Assembly (NCBI RefSeq): GCF_030445035.2
Contig: NC_080702.1
Coordinates: 29,201,843 to 29,265,842 of the forward strand
DNA from: Dasypus novemcinctus
Taxonomy: Eukaryota; Chordata; Mammalia; Cingulata; Dasypodidae
Reading direction: 5' to 3'
Length of the DNA stretch: 64,000 nt
In this document: positions 1-15,142 of the stretch, one piece after another
How the letters are laid out: each line of letters starts with the position of its first letter
How positions within the stretch are numbered: the first letter of the stretch is position 1
Position numbers and translations under genes: made by a program
The notes under the pieces: model-generated
Database searches by the model: none
The model's input: the letters and a program-made list of their open reading frames with translations, nothing else
Told to the model about the DNA's origin: nothing

Positions 1-690
1 GTGAGCATGATGGGGGGACAGCAGAGGGGCTGGGGCCACTGATCTGGGCAGAGCGAGGTGTCAGCATGAGAGGCCGTGTGCAAAGGGGGTGCCACGTTTA
101 GTGGCCGTGGACTCAGGCGCTCGGCCAACACGCGTGTGTGGGTGTGTGAATCCTCATCACGGAAATCGGTGTTTGCAAAACACACACTTGGGGGGACCCG
201 GGGGGGGGGGGAGGCCAGCTCCCACGGGTCTCCCAACGGGACACGGAGCCGGGAGTCAAATCTCCCCTTGGCCTCCCACCTGCACGGCCAGGATGGGCTG
301 GGTTTCGTCCCTGGCGAATTTAGTCGAGTCTTCCCCAAAAAGACACAGGCCAGCCCTAAACCCCAGTCCCGTGGATGTGACCCCGTTTGTAGAGGGGACC
401 CCCGAAGAGCTCCAGTTAACATGAGGTCAGACTGGGGAGGGTGGGCTTTGATCTGCCGGGACGGGGGTCCTGGGCAGGAGAGGGGGTTGGGGCAGGGGAA
501 GCTGGGAAGGGAAAGTCAGGGACAGACAGACGAGCAGACAGACGGCCACGTGTCGGAGGCAGAGCCCGAGTGATGCCACAAGCCAGATAAAGGGGCCTGA
601 GAATTTTCAGGACCCCGAGAATCACATCCTTCAGGCGAATCCATGCCTGTGGCTGCAAACCTGTTGCAGGCGGGAACTCCTGTTTTTATT
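1..690. other. Intergenic, nothing recognised
   Basis: GC-rich DNA downstream of the CACNA1A 3' end. It has a short G homopolymer near 198-211 and purine-rich stretches around 470-560. I see no exon, RNA gene or repeat family that I can name. The open frames here lack any recognisable domain and overlap one another in several frames. Confidence 0.5.
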
Positions 691-1590
691 CTTTTTTCTC
701 CCTTTAATTGTCTTTTTCTAAAAAAGATAAATAGCTCACCTAAAATGTTACGTTAAAAAACATAAGAGGGGAAGCGGATTTGGCCCAATGGATAGAGCGT
801 CCGCCTACCACATGGGAGGTCCGCGGTTCAAACCCCGGGCCTCCTTGACCCGTGTGGAGCTGGCCCATGTGCAGTGCTGATGCGCGCAAGGAGTGCCCTG
901 CCACGCAGGGGTGTCCCCCGCGTAGGGGAGCCCCACGCGCAAGGAATGCACCCATAAGGAGAGCCGCCCTGCATGAAAAAAGTGCAGCCTGCCCAGGAGT
1001 GGCACCGCACACACGGAGAGCTGACACAGCGAGAGGACGCAACAAAAAAAGACACAGATGCCCAGTGCCGCTGACAAGAATGCAAGTGGACACAGAAGAA
1101 CACACAGCGAATGGACACAGAGAAAAGACACCTGGGGGAGGGGGCAGGGGAGAGAAAGAAATAAAAGGAAATCTTTAAAAAAACAAAAACAAAAACGTAA
1201 GAGGTTCCTATATACCCCACTCCCCACACCCCCCTCTCCTCCCACCTCAACATCCTCTTTCATCATCGTGGCACATTCACTGCATTTGGTGAATACATTT
1301 TGGAGCACTGCTGCACCGCATGGATAGTGGTTGACATTGTAGTTGACACTCGCCCCCAGTCCACCCAGTGGGCCATGGCAGGACACACAATGTCCAGCAT
1401 CTGTCCCTGCAGCACCCCCCAGGACAACTCCAAGTCCTGAAAATGCCCCCACGTCACATCTCTTCTTTCCCTCTCTCTACCCTCAGCAGCTACCGTGGCC
1501 ACTTTCTCCACATCGATGCTACAATTTCTTCCATTTCTAGGTCACAATAATTCTATAGTAGAATATCAGTGAGTCCACTCTAATCTATAT
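691..1590 (-). mobile_element. LINE-like 3' end (interrupted by a SINE)
   Basis: A minus-oriented copy of a repeat seen at least seven more times in this window. In element orientation it carries a GGCATTTTCAGGACTTGG-like segment and a TTGGAGCACTGCTGCACC-like segment (as read on the plus strand), then a terminal ATGTAACAT plus A-rich tail. Its terminal piece (about 691-769) is separated from the rest (about 1197-1590) by a SINE. The A-rich 3' end and variable 5' truncation suggest an L1-type LINE 3' UTR, but I cannot confirm the family by eye. Confidence 0.6.
770..1196 (+). mobile_element. DAS-type tRNA-derived SINE
   Basis: Full-length copy. A tRNA-like head (GAAGCGGATTTGGCCCAATG, then a GGTTCAAACCCC B box) leads into a tRNA-unrelated body and ends in an A-rich, ATAAA-containing tail plus TCTTT. 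It sits inside the LINE-like copy, and the flanks AAAACATAAGAGG and AAAACGTAAGAGG look like a target-site duplication with one mismatch. Confidence 0.85.
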
Positions 1591-1599
1591 GATAGGGAA

Positions 1600-1990
1600 C
1601 TCCTTCTGAGTAAGTCACTTCAGGAGGGAGTGACCCAGGGTAAGTCTTACTCCCCTATACTGGAGTCCTTTATAAACGGGATGAATGCAGAGAGAGGCAG
1701 AGGGAAAGCTGCAGGAGCCAGAAGCTGAGAGCCACGAAACCCGGAAGGGAAGGGGGGAGAGCAGCAGGTGCCATGTGTCCAGCCATGTGACTGAGGCGCC
1801 AGGCTCGCCAGCTGCCGGGCTTTGGGGAGAAAGCATTGCCGGATGAAGCCTCGATGTGGACATGTTACACAGTCTGGACACTCTAAGCTTACAACGTAAC
1901 AAATTCCCACTGTCAAAGTCAACATGTTTCTGGCAGCCCAGTGGACTAAAATGCCAAGGGATGCCGCGGATGGCTGGACGCCGCCCCGCA
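1600..1990 (+). repeat. Unclassified interspersed repeat (LTR-like)
   Basis: Shares a series of motifs with 48690-49060: CCTTTATAAA.GGGAATG, runs of GAGAGAG, CCAGAAGCTG, and GTGAAACCCGGA followed by an AGAAGGGAGAG-like stretch. The 3' part (GGGAGAAAGCATTGCCGGATGAAGCCTCGATG, then an AAATTCCCA stretch) has the look of a MaLR/ERVL-type LTR end. The family is not confirmed. Confidence 0.4.
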
Positions 1991-2111
1991 GACTTGAGAG
2001 GGAACGCGTTGTGCCAACCCCTTGCTTCAGACTTCCAGCCCCCAGATCTGCGAGCAAGCAGGTCTCCATTGCGCGACGCCACCCAGCCCCTAAGAGACTA
2101 ATAAATAAAAC

Positions 2112-2470
2112 TCCTGGGAGAGCAGACGAGGCTCAAGCGACTGGGCTCCCGTCTACCATATGGGAGGTCCAGGGTTCGATTCCCAGGACCTCCTGGTGAA
2201 GGAGTGCCGGCCCACATGGAAAGCTGGTGCAACAAGACGACGCAACAAAGAGAGACACAGAGGAGAGACAATAAGAGACGCAGCAGACCAGGGAGCTGAG
2301 GGGGCACAAGAGATTGAGCACCTCTCTCCCACTCCTTAAGGTCCCAGGATCGGTTCCCAGAGCCGCCTAAAGAGAAGACGAGCAGACACAGAAGAACACA
2401 CAGCGAATGGACACAGAGAGCAGACAACAGGAGGAGGGGGGAATAAATAAATAAATCTTAAAAAAAAAAA
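2112..2470 (+). mobile_element. DAS-type SINE, dimeric variant
   Basis: Two tRNA-like units in one element. The first has GGTTCGATTCCC near 2172; the second has a GATCGGTTCCC-like box near 2349. It shares the ACACAGAAGAACACACAGCGAATGG body and the ATAAATAAATAAATCTT tail with the longer SINEs, but lacks the long central body. Confidence 0.75.
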
Positions 2471-2997
2471 CCACTACTGTTTATTTAATTTTAAAAAGAG
2501 GTCTTTCTCTTTTTTTACTTAAATATTTTATCATCCTGAACACCGAGATCTGTAAAATAAGGGTTTTGCTGAGCTGGTGATGCCTTTTCAAATGCCACTT
2601 CCTGGTCAGGAGCCCCCGTACCCCAACATGCCCCTTCTTGGTTGTTTCCCCCAACTTGAGCCTTCACCCCAGCGCTCCCCTGCTCGAGGGCTTTGGGGGG
2701 GCTGCTGCCGTCCACCCAGGCTGGCCAGGCCGGTGGGGTCCGCGGCTGTGGAATCCTGGGGGGCAGCCTCCACACCAGTCTCCCCACAGCCCCCCGCTTT
2801 TTTCCTCTTGCTGCTTACTAGCTTTATTCTAAAGCAGAGGCTGGCAAACGCTTTCTGTCCGTGACCACGGAGTATGCGGTTGAGGTTTCTGCGGGCGCCG
2901 TGGCTTCTTTTCTTGCTTTTTAGATAAACAACTTTATTCACAAGTTTAGTCAACGTACATAAATGACCCATAAACTGCAATAGAAGGATCAATTTTT
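2471..2997. other. Intergenic, nothing recognised
   Basis: No exon-like sequence is seen. The stretch near 2830-2900 (AGGCTGGCAAACGCTTTCTG) may be an old interspersed repeat, but I cannot name it. Confidence 0.4.
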
Positions 2998-3325
2998 TAA
3001 AAATTTATTTTTATTGGTTTCTCCCCCCGCCCCTTGTTCCTCCCCGTTGTCAGCTCTCTTTGTCCATTCGCTGTGTGTTCTTCTGTGTCCACTTGTCTTC
3101 TCATCAGGCGGCTCCAGGAACCCATCCTGGGACCTTCTGGAGTGCGAGAGAGGCGATCACTCTCTTGCACCACCTCAGCTCCCTGGTGTGCTGTATCTCT
3201 TATTGTCTCTCCTCTGTCTCTTTTTGTTGCGTCAGCTCACCGCGTGGGCCAGCTCGCCTTCACCAGGAGGCCCCGGGAATCGAACCCTGGCCCTCCCATA
3301 TGGTAAGCCGGGGGCCCAGAGTCGG
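2998..3325 (-). mobile_element. DAS-type SINE, dimeric variant, reverse
   Basis: Reverse-oriented counterpart of the 2112-2470 type. It begins with the inverted tail (TTTATTTTTATTGG), continues through CCATTCGCTGTGTGTTCTTCTG, and ends in an inverted B box GGGAATCGAACCC. The head (A-box side) is degenerate or truncated after about 3303. Confidence 0.7.
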
Positions 3326-3452
3326 GTACAAGACGTGGGCCAGCTTTCAGCTTGGTTGCTATGGTAAAGACCGGGAGAGAGGCCGCTGATGAGGACCTGG
3401 GGGCTGCTCTAAGGAACGGCAGTTCTCAAAGGGGTCCAGAACCCTTTATTTT

Positions 3453-3854
3453 TTAGAAGATTTGTTTTTATTTCTCTCCCCTTTCCCCCTGTTGTCTGCT
3501 CTCTGTATCCATTTGCTGTGTGTTCTTCTGTGTCCACATATTCTTGTCAGCGGCACGGGAATCTGTGTTTCTCTTTGTTGCGTCATCTTGTTGTGTCAGC
3601 TCTCCATGTGTGCGGCACCATTCCTGGGTAGGCTGCACTTTCTTTCGCGCTGGGCGGCTCTCCTTACGGGGCGCACTCCTTGCACGTGGGGCTCCCCTAC
3701 ACGGGGGATACCCCTGCGTAGCACGGCACTCCTTGCACGCATCAGCACTGTGCATGGGCCAGCTCCACACGGGTCAAGGAGGCCCAGGGTTTGAACCCTG
3801 GACCTCCCATGTGGTAGGCGGATGCTCTATCCATTGAGCCAAATCCGCTTCCCC
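3453..3854 (-). mobile_element. DAS-type tRNA-derived SINE, reverse
   Basis: Nearly full-length. It runs from an inverted tail (AAGATTTGTTTTTATTTCTC) through the body to an inverted B box (GGGTTTGAACCC) and head (CATTGAGCCAAATCCGCTTCC). Translations of this element give the repeated, meaningless [14 protein letters not shown] frames found on both strands throughout the window. Confidence 0.85.
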
Positions 3855-4544
3855 AAACTATCTTTTAAAATAAGACATCAATGTTCTCTGCCTTTGTCAT
3901 TTTCCTCCTTTCCGGCACGTCCAGTGGAGTTTTCCAGAGGCGACCGGATGCAAGACATTGGCACAGGCCAGCCACGTGAGAAGCCAGCTGCCTTCTGTTA
4001 AGTGGACATTAAAGAGAGATGCAAACGTGCCAAACAAAGAACTCTTCTCACAAAATTATTTTTGGCAAATGGGATGGTTTCGCCTTTAAAAAAGTTATCT
4101 GTTCTCATGCAATGGGTTTACAGCTGATTGCGATTTTAAGACTAATCAGGAGTTAAAAATTAAAAAAAAAATTCTGGATAAATATCAATGAATATAATCC
4201 ACACACGGAAAGCTCTTTGGGGACCTAAAAAAATGTTTAAAGATATAAAGGGGCACTACAACCAACTAGTTGGAGAATGACTGATAAGAGACACAATCTC
4301 TATATCAGCGGGCTAGATTTGTCAGGAGTCAAATCTATCCTGCTGCCTCTTTTTATAAATAAAGTTTTATCATCCCACAGCCGTGAGTACTTACTTGCAC
4401 AATCTGAGGTTGTCCGGGCAGCAATTCTGACAATATTTACTCTCTGGCCCTTGAAGTAACACTGTGTCCACACTGACCGCAAAGAAAGCATTTAATCCTC
4501 ATAAACGGCCCTGAGAAATAACACTGTTCTTGTGATCTCGTTTC
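3855..4544. other. Intergenic, nothing recognised
   Basis: AT-richer DNA without clear repeat ends, exons or RNA genes. Probably old degenerate transposon sequence, but no family can be named. Confidence 0.4.
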
Positions 4545-4640
4545 CATTTTACAGGTGGGAAAAATGGAGGCACAGAGAGGTTAAGTCACGTGCTTAAGGC
4601 CACACAGCTGGAGGAATTGGAGCTGCGCTGGAGGAGGGGA
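4545..4640 (+). mobile_element. MIR-like SINE fragment
   Basis: Contains the typical MIR core order: CCATTTTACAGGTGGGAAAA, then GGCACAGAGAGGTTAAG, then GGCCACACAGCTGG. This is an ancient mammalian SINE with no visible terminal tail. Confidence 0.75.
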
Positions 4641-5244
4641 GGTGTCTGGGATTGGGGAAGGGGTGGTGGCAGTGGCAAGGCCCTCAGGGTTTGTGAGGTC
4701 AGACATGGGGATGCCATGGCTCCCTGAGCCTCTGCCTTCCCATCCCCCTTCTTCTGGTCACAGCACCCCAGTTTTCCCTAGAGATCATCCTTCTTTTGTC
4801 TCCAGATTTCCTGGGCTTCTCTGCAGACCTGGCTTGAAAGATGCAAGAGCTGTCATGTCCTGCTTCAGCAAGGGATATGCTAGACTCGTCACTTGAGTAA
4901 GCACAGCCTCCTTGCCAACCCCTAATCTCACTGCGGGCAGTAGGCTGGGAAGCCCGGGGCTGGGGTGTGCGGGGTACAGTGTGGGCCGGTGGGCATCAGG
5001 TGACAGGGGAAGGGGCTCCCCAACTGCCCCTCTCCCTAGCTCCAAGTCCAAGCGTGCATGTGCCCCTTCATGCATGCAGGCACTGAGAACTCCCGCTCTG
5101 CACCTGCCTCGGACATGCTGCTTCTCCTCTGGGCTGGCCATGACCGCCCCCTGCCATCCATGGGCTGCTCCTCGGACCTGGAGAATGCCAGCCCTGCCCC
5201 CCCGGGCTCCGGATAATTTAGGGGCATGTCAAGGTAGAGGACAG
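4641..5244. other. Intergenic, nothing recognised
   Basis: No exon, RNA or repeat signal that I can support. Confidence 0.4.
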
Positions 5245-5341
5245 AGGAGCAGGTGTAGCTCTGTGGTTGAGCACCTGCCTCCCATGCACGAGGTCCTGGA
5301 TTCAATTTCTGGCACCTCCTAAAAAAAAAAAAAAAAAAAAG
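5245..5341 (+). mobile_element. Short tRNA-only SINE with poly(A)
   Basis: A tRNA-like head (GAGCAGGTGTAGCTCTGTGG, GGTCCTGGATTCAATTTC) runs directly into a run of A without the long DAS body. Three reverse copies of the same type lie at about 19681, 41568 and 62460. It is too degenerate in the A and B boxes to be a functional tRNA gene. Confidence 0.75.
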
Positions 5342-5835
5342 AAGGGCACAGGTTCCCGGCTGGGATTTTTTTTTTTTTTTAAGGCAGCTGGGGCAGGGTG
5401 GTTCTAAGAGTTTTTTGTTAATGTTTGTGGCATCACGGGTCCTTGCTGGCCAGGTTAAGAGCTGCCTTGTGGTCATCCAGGGTGTCTGTTAGATGGACCT
5501 GGGAGCCCGAGGCAAGGAGGGGACGAGGGGTGGGTTGGCAAGGACCCCAGGTTGGCAAGCACTTGCTTCTTCCTTGGTTTTGACTTTCCGGAACCCTCGA
5601 AGGCAGCCAGGCTCTCTGGCGTTCTGGCCACTGGCCTGTGGCCTTTTATGAGGGTGTCCCTGCTGACATCCAGGTGACACCCAGACATGGCAAGGCGCAC
5701 GTGAACAGCCAGCAAGCTGCAGCCTTCTCTGCGGCCGCGTTTAGACACTTTGTCCAGAGCGCCACCAAAGCGCCTTCCTCCACAGTGGCCCGACGAGACC
5801 CCGGCAGCCCTTGGCAAAGACCACGCCAATCCAAA
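5342..5835. other. Intergenic strip just downstream of the CACNA1A poly(A) site
   Basis: No repeat or exon is recognised. On the minus strand, the first bases after the predicted cleavage point (GGCTTTTTGGATTGGCGTGG) are GU/U-rich, as expected of a downstream polyadenylation element. Confidence 0.5.
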
Positions 5836-6747
5836 AAGCCCTTTGAGTCAACCTTTTATTGTTTTTTTTTTTTTCTTTTTTAATGTCATGCAATAATTCA
5901 CAGTCCCAAGCCCACAGTTTTCAAACAAGGTAGGAAAAAAAAAGAAAAAAGAAGCAAAGGAATCAGTTGGTGGTGGTGTTTTTTTTTTTCTTTTCCTTTT
6001 GTTATTTCAAGCAGGACCAAATATCAGAAAAAAGGCTACTTTTCTCGATTGTGAATTTTTTTGTCCTTTTTAAAACCGTTTTTGTGTGTGTGTGTGTTTT
6101 TAAACGTTGATTTTCTGCAGGCAGTTAATACTAGGGTTTGGTATACCAGCAAGCACTCCTGTGTGTGTCTGAGAAAGTGGGGTGTCCGTGAGGAGGTGTG
6201 CGGTGGAGTCCTGCTTGGGGCTCTGTGTACCCCCCTTTTGCTTTTGGCTTCTTCGCCACACGCCATCACCAGGGAAAGGAAAGATTCAATTGAGATGATA
6301 AAACTCATCAATAGAAGCTATTTTTTTTTTTCTCCCCCTTTTTTTCTTTTAAAAATGTTTTTTTTTGTTTGTTTCCATTTTCCCCCAAGGTTCTCCAAAA
6401 ATGGCTGAGTTAAGTCGAATCCCTCGGCTGGGTGGTCTGTCTGGCCCCCCAAAGGGTCCCAGTTGGAGCCTTCGCCAACAGGCGGCCAGTGGGGAGGTCG
6501 GGGCTGGGTGGGTGGGGGGGCCCACGGCCCGGACCAGGAGGCTTTTTTTTTAGGGGGGGGGGAGAGGCGGGGGTCTCCGCAGGTGGCCCCCCCCCCCGGC
6601 GCCGTCCAGGGGGCGCTTCCGGGGGCCCTGGCCCTCCCCCGGGGCAGGTGGCCGCGCGGGGTGCCCTGCGCCCTGTCCCCGCGGGCGGTGTGCAGTGGGG
6701 CGCGCGGGGAGGGGGTCGTGGGGCGCAGAGGCGCCCCCCGCGCGCGC
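5836..6747 (-). other. CACNA1A: CACNA1A 3' untranslated region
   Basis: Follows the TAA stop and runs to the poly(A) signal, about 0.9 kb. It holds U/A-rich tracts and a CA dinucleotide run on the mRNA strand (TG on plus, about 6083-6098), and a very GC-rich first 200 bases. The exact cleavage site is inferred, not seen. Confidence 0.75.
5855..5860 (-). terminator. CACNA1A: Polyadenylation signal AATAAA
   Basis: The plus strand reads TTTATT, giving a canonical AATAAA on the gene strand. A GU/U-rich element lies about 15-40 bases further downstream. It is the only canonical hexamer I noticed in the proximal 1 kb after the stop, and it gives a 3' UTR of plausible length. Confidence 0.75.
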
Positions 6748-7317
6748 TTAGCACCAGTCGTCATCGTCGGTCTCGCTGTAGGGTTCGTGCAGGCCCTGGC
6801 GGGGCCGGGCCGGCCCGTGGGCCGCGTAGTAGCCGTTGGGGAGTCGCCGGCCCGGGCGCGCGGGCGACGCGCAGGCCGGGGGCCCGGGCGCGCGGGGAGT
6901 CCGGGGCGAGCGGCCCGCGTGGCGCGCGGCGGGGGGCGCGTCGTAGGCGGCCGCCTCCTCGGCGCCGCTGCCCGGCCCGTCGGCCTCGTAGCCCGGGAAG
7001 TGGCCGCGGGGCCGGGGCCCCTCGGGCGCGGGCGGCGCCGCCGGCCACCGCGCGCCCGCGTGGCGACACGGCCGGGGCGACTCGCCGCGCCCCGGGGGCT
7101 CGGGGCCCGGGTACCTCCGGGGGCCGCCGGCCACCGCGCGGCCCGCCCGCGCCCCCGGCGGCGGCTGCTGCTGCTGCGGGCCCCTACGGATCACCGGGGA
7201 ATAGGACACGTGCGGCCGGGGGGTGGAGGGGGTCTGGGGGAGCTGGCGGCGCCCCCGCCGCGGAGTGCTGGTACCGGACGTGGAGGGCACGGGGCTTCCA
7301 CTGACGGAACTACTGCC
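6748..7317 (-). CDS. CACNA1A: CACNA1A exon 47 (terminal coding exon)
   Basis: Encodes 189 residues plus TAA (6748-6750). It starts GSSSVSG and carries the [12 protein letters not shown] proline motif, known in Cav2 channels as the RIM-binding-protein SH3 site. A Gln tract of only four codons follows, then Arg/Pro/Gly-rich low-complexity sequence. It ends [12 protein letters not shown]...[15 protein letters not shown]; the acidic-WC end is the known scaffold-binding terminus, with one extra Asp relative to the human DDDWC as I remember it. The exon is extremely GC-rich. In human this exon holds the SCA6 CAG repeat and is also reported to be translated separately as alpha1ACT. Confidence 0.96.
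   Translation of the reverse strand, partial: GSSSVSGSPVPSTSGTSTPRRGRRQLPQTPSTPRPHVSYSPVIRRGPQQQQPPPGARAGRAVAGGPRRYPGPEPPGRGESPRPCRHAGARWPAAPPAPEGPRPRGHFPGYEADGPGSGAEEAAAYDAPPAARHAGRSPRTPRAPGPPACASPARPGRRLPNGYYAAHGPARPRQGLHEPYSETDDDDWC
7165..7176 (-). repeat. CACNA1A: Short CAG/Gln tract (4 codons)
   Basis: Plus strand (CTG)4 equals (CAG)4 in the mRNA, encoding [12 protein letters not shown]. It is at the position of the human SCA6 polyglutamine tract, which is longer and polymorphic in people. There are no interrupting codons. Confidence 0.95.
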
Positions 7318-7319
7318 CT
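7312..7319 (-). promoter_or_regulatory. CACNA1A: Alternative 3' splice site pair before exon 47 (GGCAG choice)
   Basis: The gene strand reads GTAG|GGCAG|TAGTTCC. The upstream AG keeps GGCAG and continues the reading frame into exon 47. The second AG, 5 bases later, removes GGCAG and puts TAG directly after the exon 46 CAG codon, ending the protein. This is the arrangement known from human CACNA1A, conserved here base for base over the switch. Confidence 0.9.
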
Positions 7320-8139
7320 ACACGAAAATTGAAACAAAGGAAATCAAAAGAAAAGATACAACAAAATCAACCAGAAAGAGACAGGGAGGATGGAGGGGAG
7401 GGGGGTGAGGGGGGGGGAGCGAAGGGACATCGAAGGGGTGGGGGGAAGGCAGGGATGGGAAGGGACACGGAGACGTTGGAATGGGGGGGATAAAAAAAAA
7501 GAGGAATAAAAAGCCACAGCCACGGGGGGGGCGGGGTTGGGGGGGGAGACAGGTGGGGGGAGTGAGAGAGACAAAAGGGGGGGGAGTCAAAAAACCAAAC
7601 ACGACAAAGAGAAATGAGAAATGGAGTTGTGTAAGTTTTGGGGTTAAAAAAGAGCAGAAGTTTTTTGTTTTTTGTTTTTTCCAAAATTACTCACAGGCGC
7701 CCGGGAGGACAGAAATCATAATTGAAACAGAAAAGGGAAGCTGAGGTTAAAAGAAAGCGAAAGACAGCGGTGGGGGGAGGGGCAGCGCGGGGGGGGGGGA
7801 GCGCGGAGGTGGGGGGCATGAGTCGTAAAGGGGTCGAGGCCGCTGTCATCAGAAACGCAAAAGGTGATTTCACAACCAAAGAGGAAGCAGCTGCGGGGGA
7901 GGGGGTGCGGTGGGAGGGGGCGGCAGGTGGGCGGGGAAGCCAGGGGAGGGGGGCAGAGTGGCGGGGGTGGGGGCCGTGTCCTTGGTGTGGGGGCTGGGGC
8001 TGGGGGTCACGGCCGGGAGGGGTCCCCTGGCTTGTGGGCTGAGTCCCTGGCTGTCAGGGCCGGGGGTGGGGGCGGGCTGGGGCTGGGGGGGGGGTCCCCT
8101 CCTCTCCCCCCCCCCCCGGGACGCGCCCCGGTCACCCAC
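7318..8139 (-). other. CACNA1A: CACNA1A intron 46, strongly strand-asymmetric
   Basis: 822 bases, G/A-rich on plus and so C/T-rich in the transcript, with repeated runs of seven or more G on plus (for example near 7408, 7525, 7789, 8087). The last 60 bases before exon 47 form a U-rich tract (TTTTCTTTTGATTTCC) with an ATTTTCGTGTAG acceptor. No transposon is recognised. Confidence 0.8.
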
Positions 8140-8393
8140 CTGCCGGTGCATCCCGTGCTCGCGGCCCTCGCTGGGCGAGCGGGGCCAGCGCTGGTCGCGG
8201 GCGCGCGCCCTGGCGTGCTCAGCGCGCTCCGGGGGGGGGCCGTAGCGGTCTTTGTCGGGGGGCGGGGGGTGGTGGTGGTGGTGGTGGTGGTGGTGGCGGT
8301 ACTTCCTGTCCTTGGGCCGGCCCCGCTCCTGGTCGCGCTCCTTGGACGGAAGGTCCCCCGACTGCGTGGTCATGCTCAGGTCGGTCCCCAAGC
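8140..8393 (-). CDS. CACNA1A: CACNA1A exon 46 (C-terminal tail with His tract)
   Basis: 254 bases. It opens [20 protein letters not shown], then [10 protein letters not shown], nine consecutive His codons (all CAC), [10 protein letters not shown], and an Arg/Ala-rich run to the [13 protein letters not shown] end. The donor is CAG|GTGGGT. The order DKDR.-[18 protein letters not shown] matches the alpha-1A tail and not alpha-1B or -1E. The segment between DKDRY and RARARDQRW is the most divergent part compared with human as I remember it. Confidence 0.96.
8253..8297 (-). repeat. CACNA1A: CAC/His tract (9 codons)
   Basis: The plus strand reads (GTG)9 within about 8268-8296, flanked by G-rich plus-strand sequence that codes for the following Pro run. 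It is a pure trinucleotide array and so a likely length polymorphism. Confidence 0.85.
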
Positions 8394-11734
<3,341 letters not shown>

Positions 11735-11770
11735 AGTGAGGTTATTCCCACGCGGCCGAGCCCTCCTCCT
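11735..11770 (-). CDS. CACNA1A: CACNA1A exon 44 (36-base cassette)
   Basis: Twelve codons, RRRARPRGNNLT, between a GTGACAG acceptor and a GTAGGT donor. This small in-frame exon corresponds to the human RRRGRPRGNNLS segment and is among the C-terminal exons known to be alternatively spliced. It is too short to show as an open frame. It is in phase 0 at both ends, so skipping it keeps the frame. Confidence 0.92.
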
Positions 11771-14176
<2,406 letters not shown>

Positions 14177-14277
14177 CTGCTCCTCGCGCATGGCCTGCAG
14201 CTTCTTCGTCTTGCTCTGCCGGTAGTACTCCATGATCATCATGGCCGCGTAGATCTTGCCCACCGTCAGGTCGGTGG
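14177..14277 (-). CDS. CACNA1A: CACNA1A exon 40 (IQ motif)
   Basis: 101 bases: (S)[49 protein letters not shown] is the IQ-type calmodulin-binding helix (Ile-Met replacing Ile-Gln) that mediates calcium-dependent facilitation and inactivation in Cav2.1. The donor is CAG|GTACCG. Confidence 0.97.
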
Positions 14278-14384
14278 CTGGGGACACAAGGCGAGCGCGC
14301 CAGTGGGTGGGACGCGGGGAGGCGGGGAGCGCACCGGGGGCGGGGCCTGGGGGGGGGAGGGGGGGCCCGGCTGGAGACTCTTAC
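14278..14384 (-). other. CACNA1A: CACNA1A intron 39 (107 bases)
   Basis: Short GC-rich intron; the donor is AAGT|GTAAGAG and the acceptor is CCCCAG|CCACC. Confidence 0.85.
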
Positions 14385-14492
14385 ACTTGTGGGGTGTCAC
14401 CAGCAGGTCCAGCGTCTTCTGGGACAGGTTGGGCCAGATGGCCATCATCTCCTTCCGCAGCTCGGCGTCCATCTGCTGCTTGTCGGCGCCCC
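14385..14492 (-). CDS. CACNA1A: CACNA1A exon 39 (pre-IQ segment)
   Basis: 108 bases: [35 protein letters not shown]. This is the amphipathic pre-IQ region of the proximal C-terminus. It is in frame with exon 38 (AK|G) and exon 40 (HK|S). Confidence 0.97.
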
Positions 14493-14769
14493 CTGCGGCG
14501 TGGGTGCAGAGGAGGGGGGCGCCCTGACCAGCCTGCCCCGCCCCTGACGCAGCCCCGTGGGTCAGCTGCGCGGCCGGTGGCCCCCGCCGCCCCGGTCACC
14601 GCGCGTCTCCAGTGCCGCGGGAACCTGAGCCCGGGAGGGCTGCCACGTGGGCTCTGGGCTTGGCAGAGCCAGCGCCGGGGGGGGGGGGGGTGGCTGGGTG
14701 GGGAGGGTCCGGCCAGGGTCCCCATCCTGGCTCCCCGTTACCCAGGGGTGACTCCGACAGGCCCCTCTG

Positions 14770-14850
14770 TCTCCCCGTGCCTCAGTTTCCCCACATGCAA
14801 GATGAACCTGCCCGCCTGGGTGGCTGGGACAGCGCCTGCGTGTGGCATTG
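14770..14850 (-). mobile_element. MIR-like fragment, reverse
   Basis: GTGCCTCAGTTTCCCCACATGCAAGATG is the reverse complement of the common MIR core with its CATCTTGCATGTGGGGAAACTGAGG words. Short and degenerate. Confidence 0.6.
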
Positions 14851-14949
14851 GGTGGCTGAAGAGCTCACTGCCAGTGAGCGGGCAAATGGGTGTCCCCGGG
14901 GGCCGGGGCATTAAGTGCCAAGTGGTGGGACCCTCCCCTCTGGCCGAGC

Positions 14950-15142
14950 AGCCGGTGACATTACAGCCCGCGGCTGCACAAATCCTGCCTCTGAGTGATC
15001 GCGAGGCCCTCGGCCGGCCCGCGAGGGGGCTCTGTCCTTGGGGGGGGGGGGGGGAGAAACGAGCCTGTCGGTCTGAGCTGCCGAGATCTCGGAGCTGTTT
15101 GTTACGGCAGCATAACCTCGTCAGTCCTGACTGATACATCAG
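14950..15142 (+). repeat. Unclassified interspersed repeat, shared 3' end
   Basis: Ends GTTTGTTACGGCAGCATAACCTCGTC...CTGACTGATACA. The same ending occurs at about 42830 and 50715. The style resembles MaLR-type LTR ends, but I cannot assign the family. The 5' limit is uncertain. Confidence 0.45.

Noticed and set aside
770..850. tRNA gene-like heads (also at 27009, 30769, 47520, 48245 and reverse copies)
   Set aside because: They are SINE heads: A and B boxes are recognisable but the cloverleaf is degenerate and each continues into the same body and A-rich tail.
3014..3389. Recurrent Cys/Ser/Leu-rich frames ([10 protein letters not shown] type) on both strands
   Set aside because: They are translations of DAS-type SINE copies and recur wherever the SINE occurs.
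6463..7332. 289-residue open frame on plus
   Set aside because: Antisense shadow of exon 47; Arg/Gly/Ala-rich composition of GC-rich DNA with no domain, while the minus strand gives the well-matched Cav2.1 tail.
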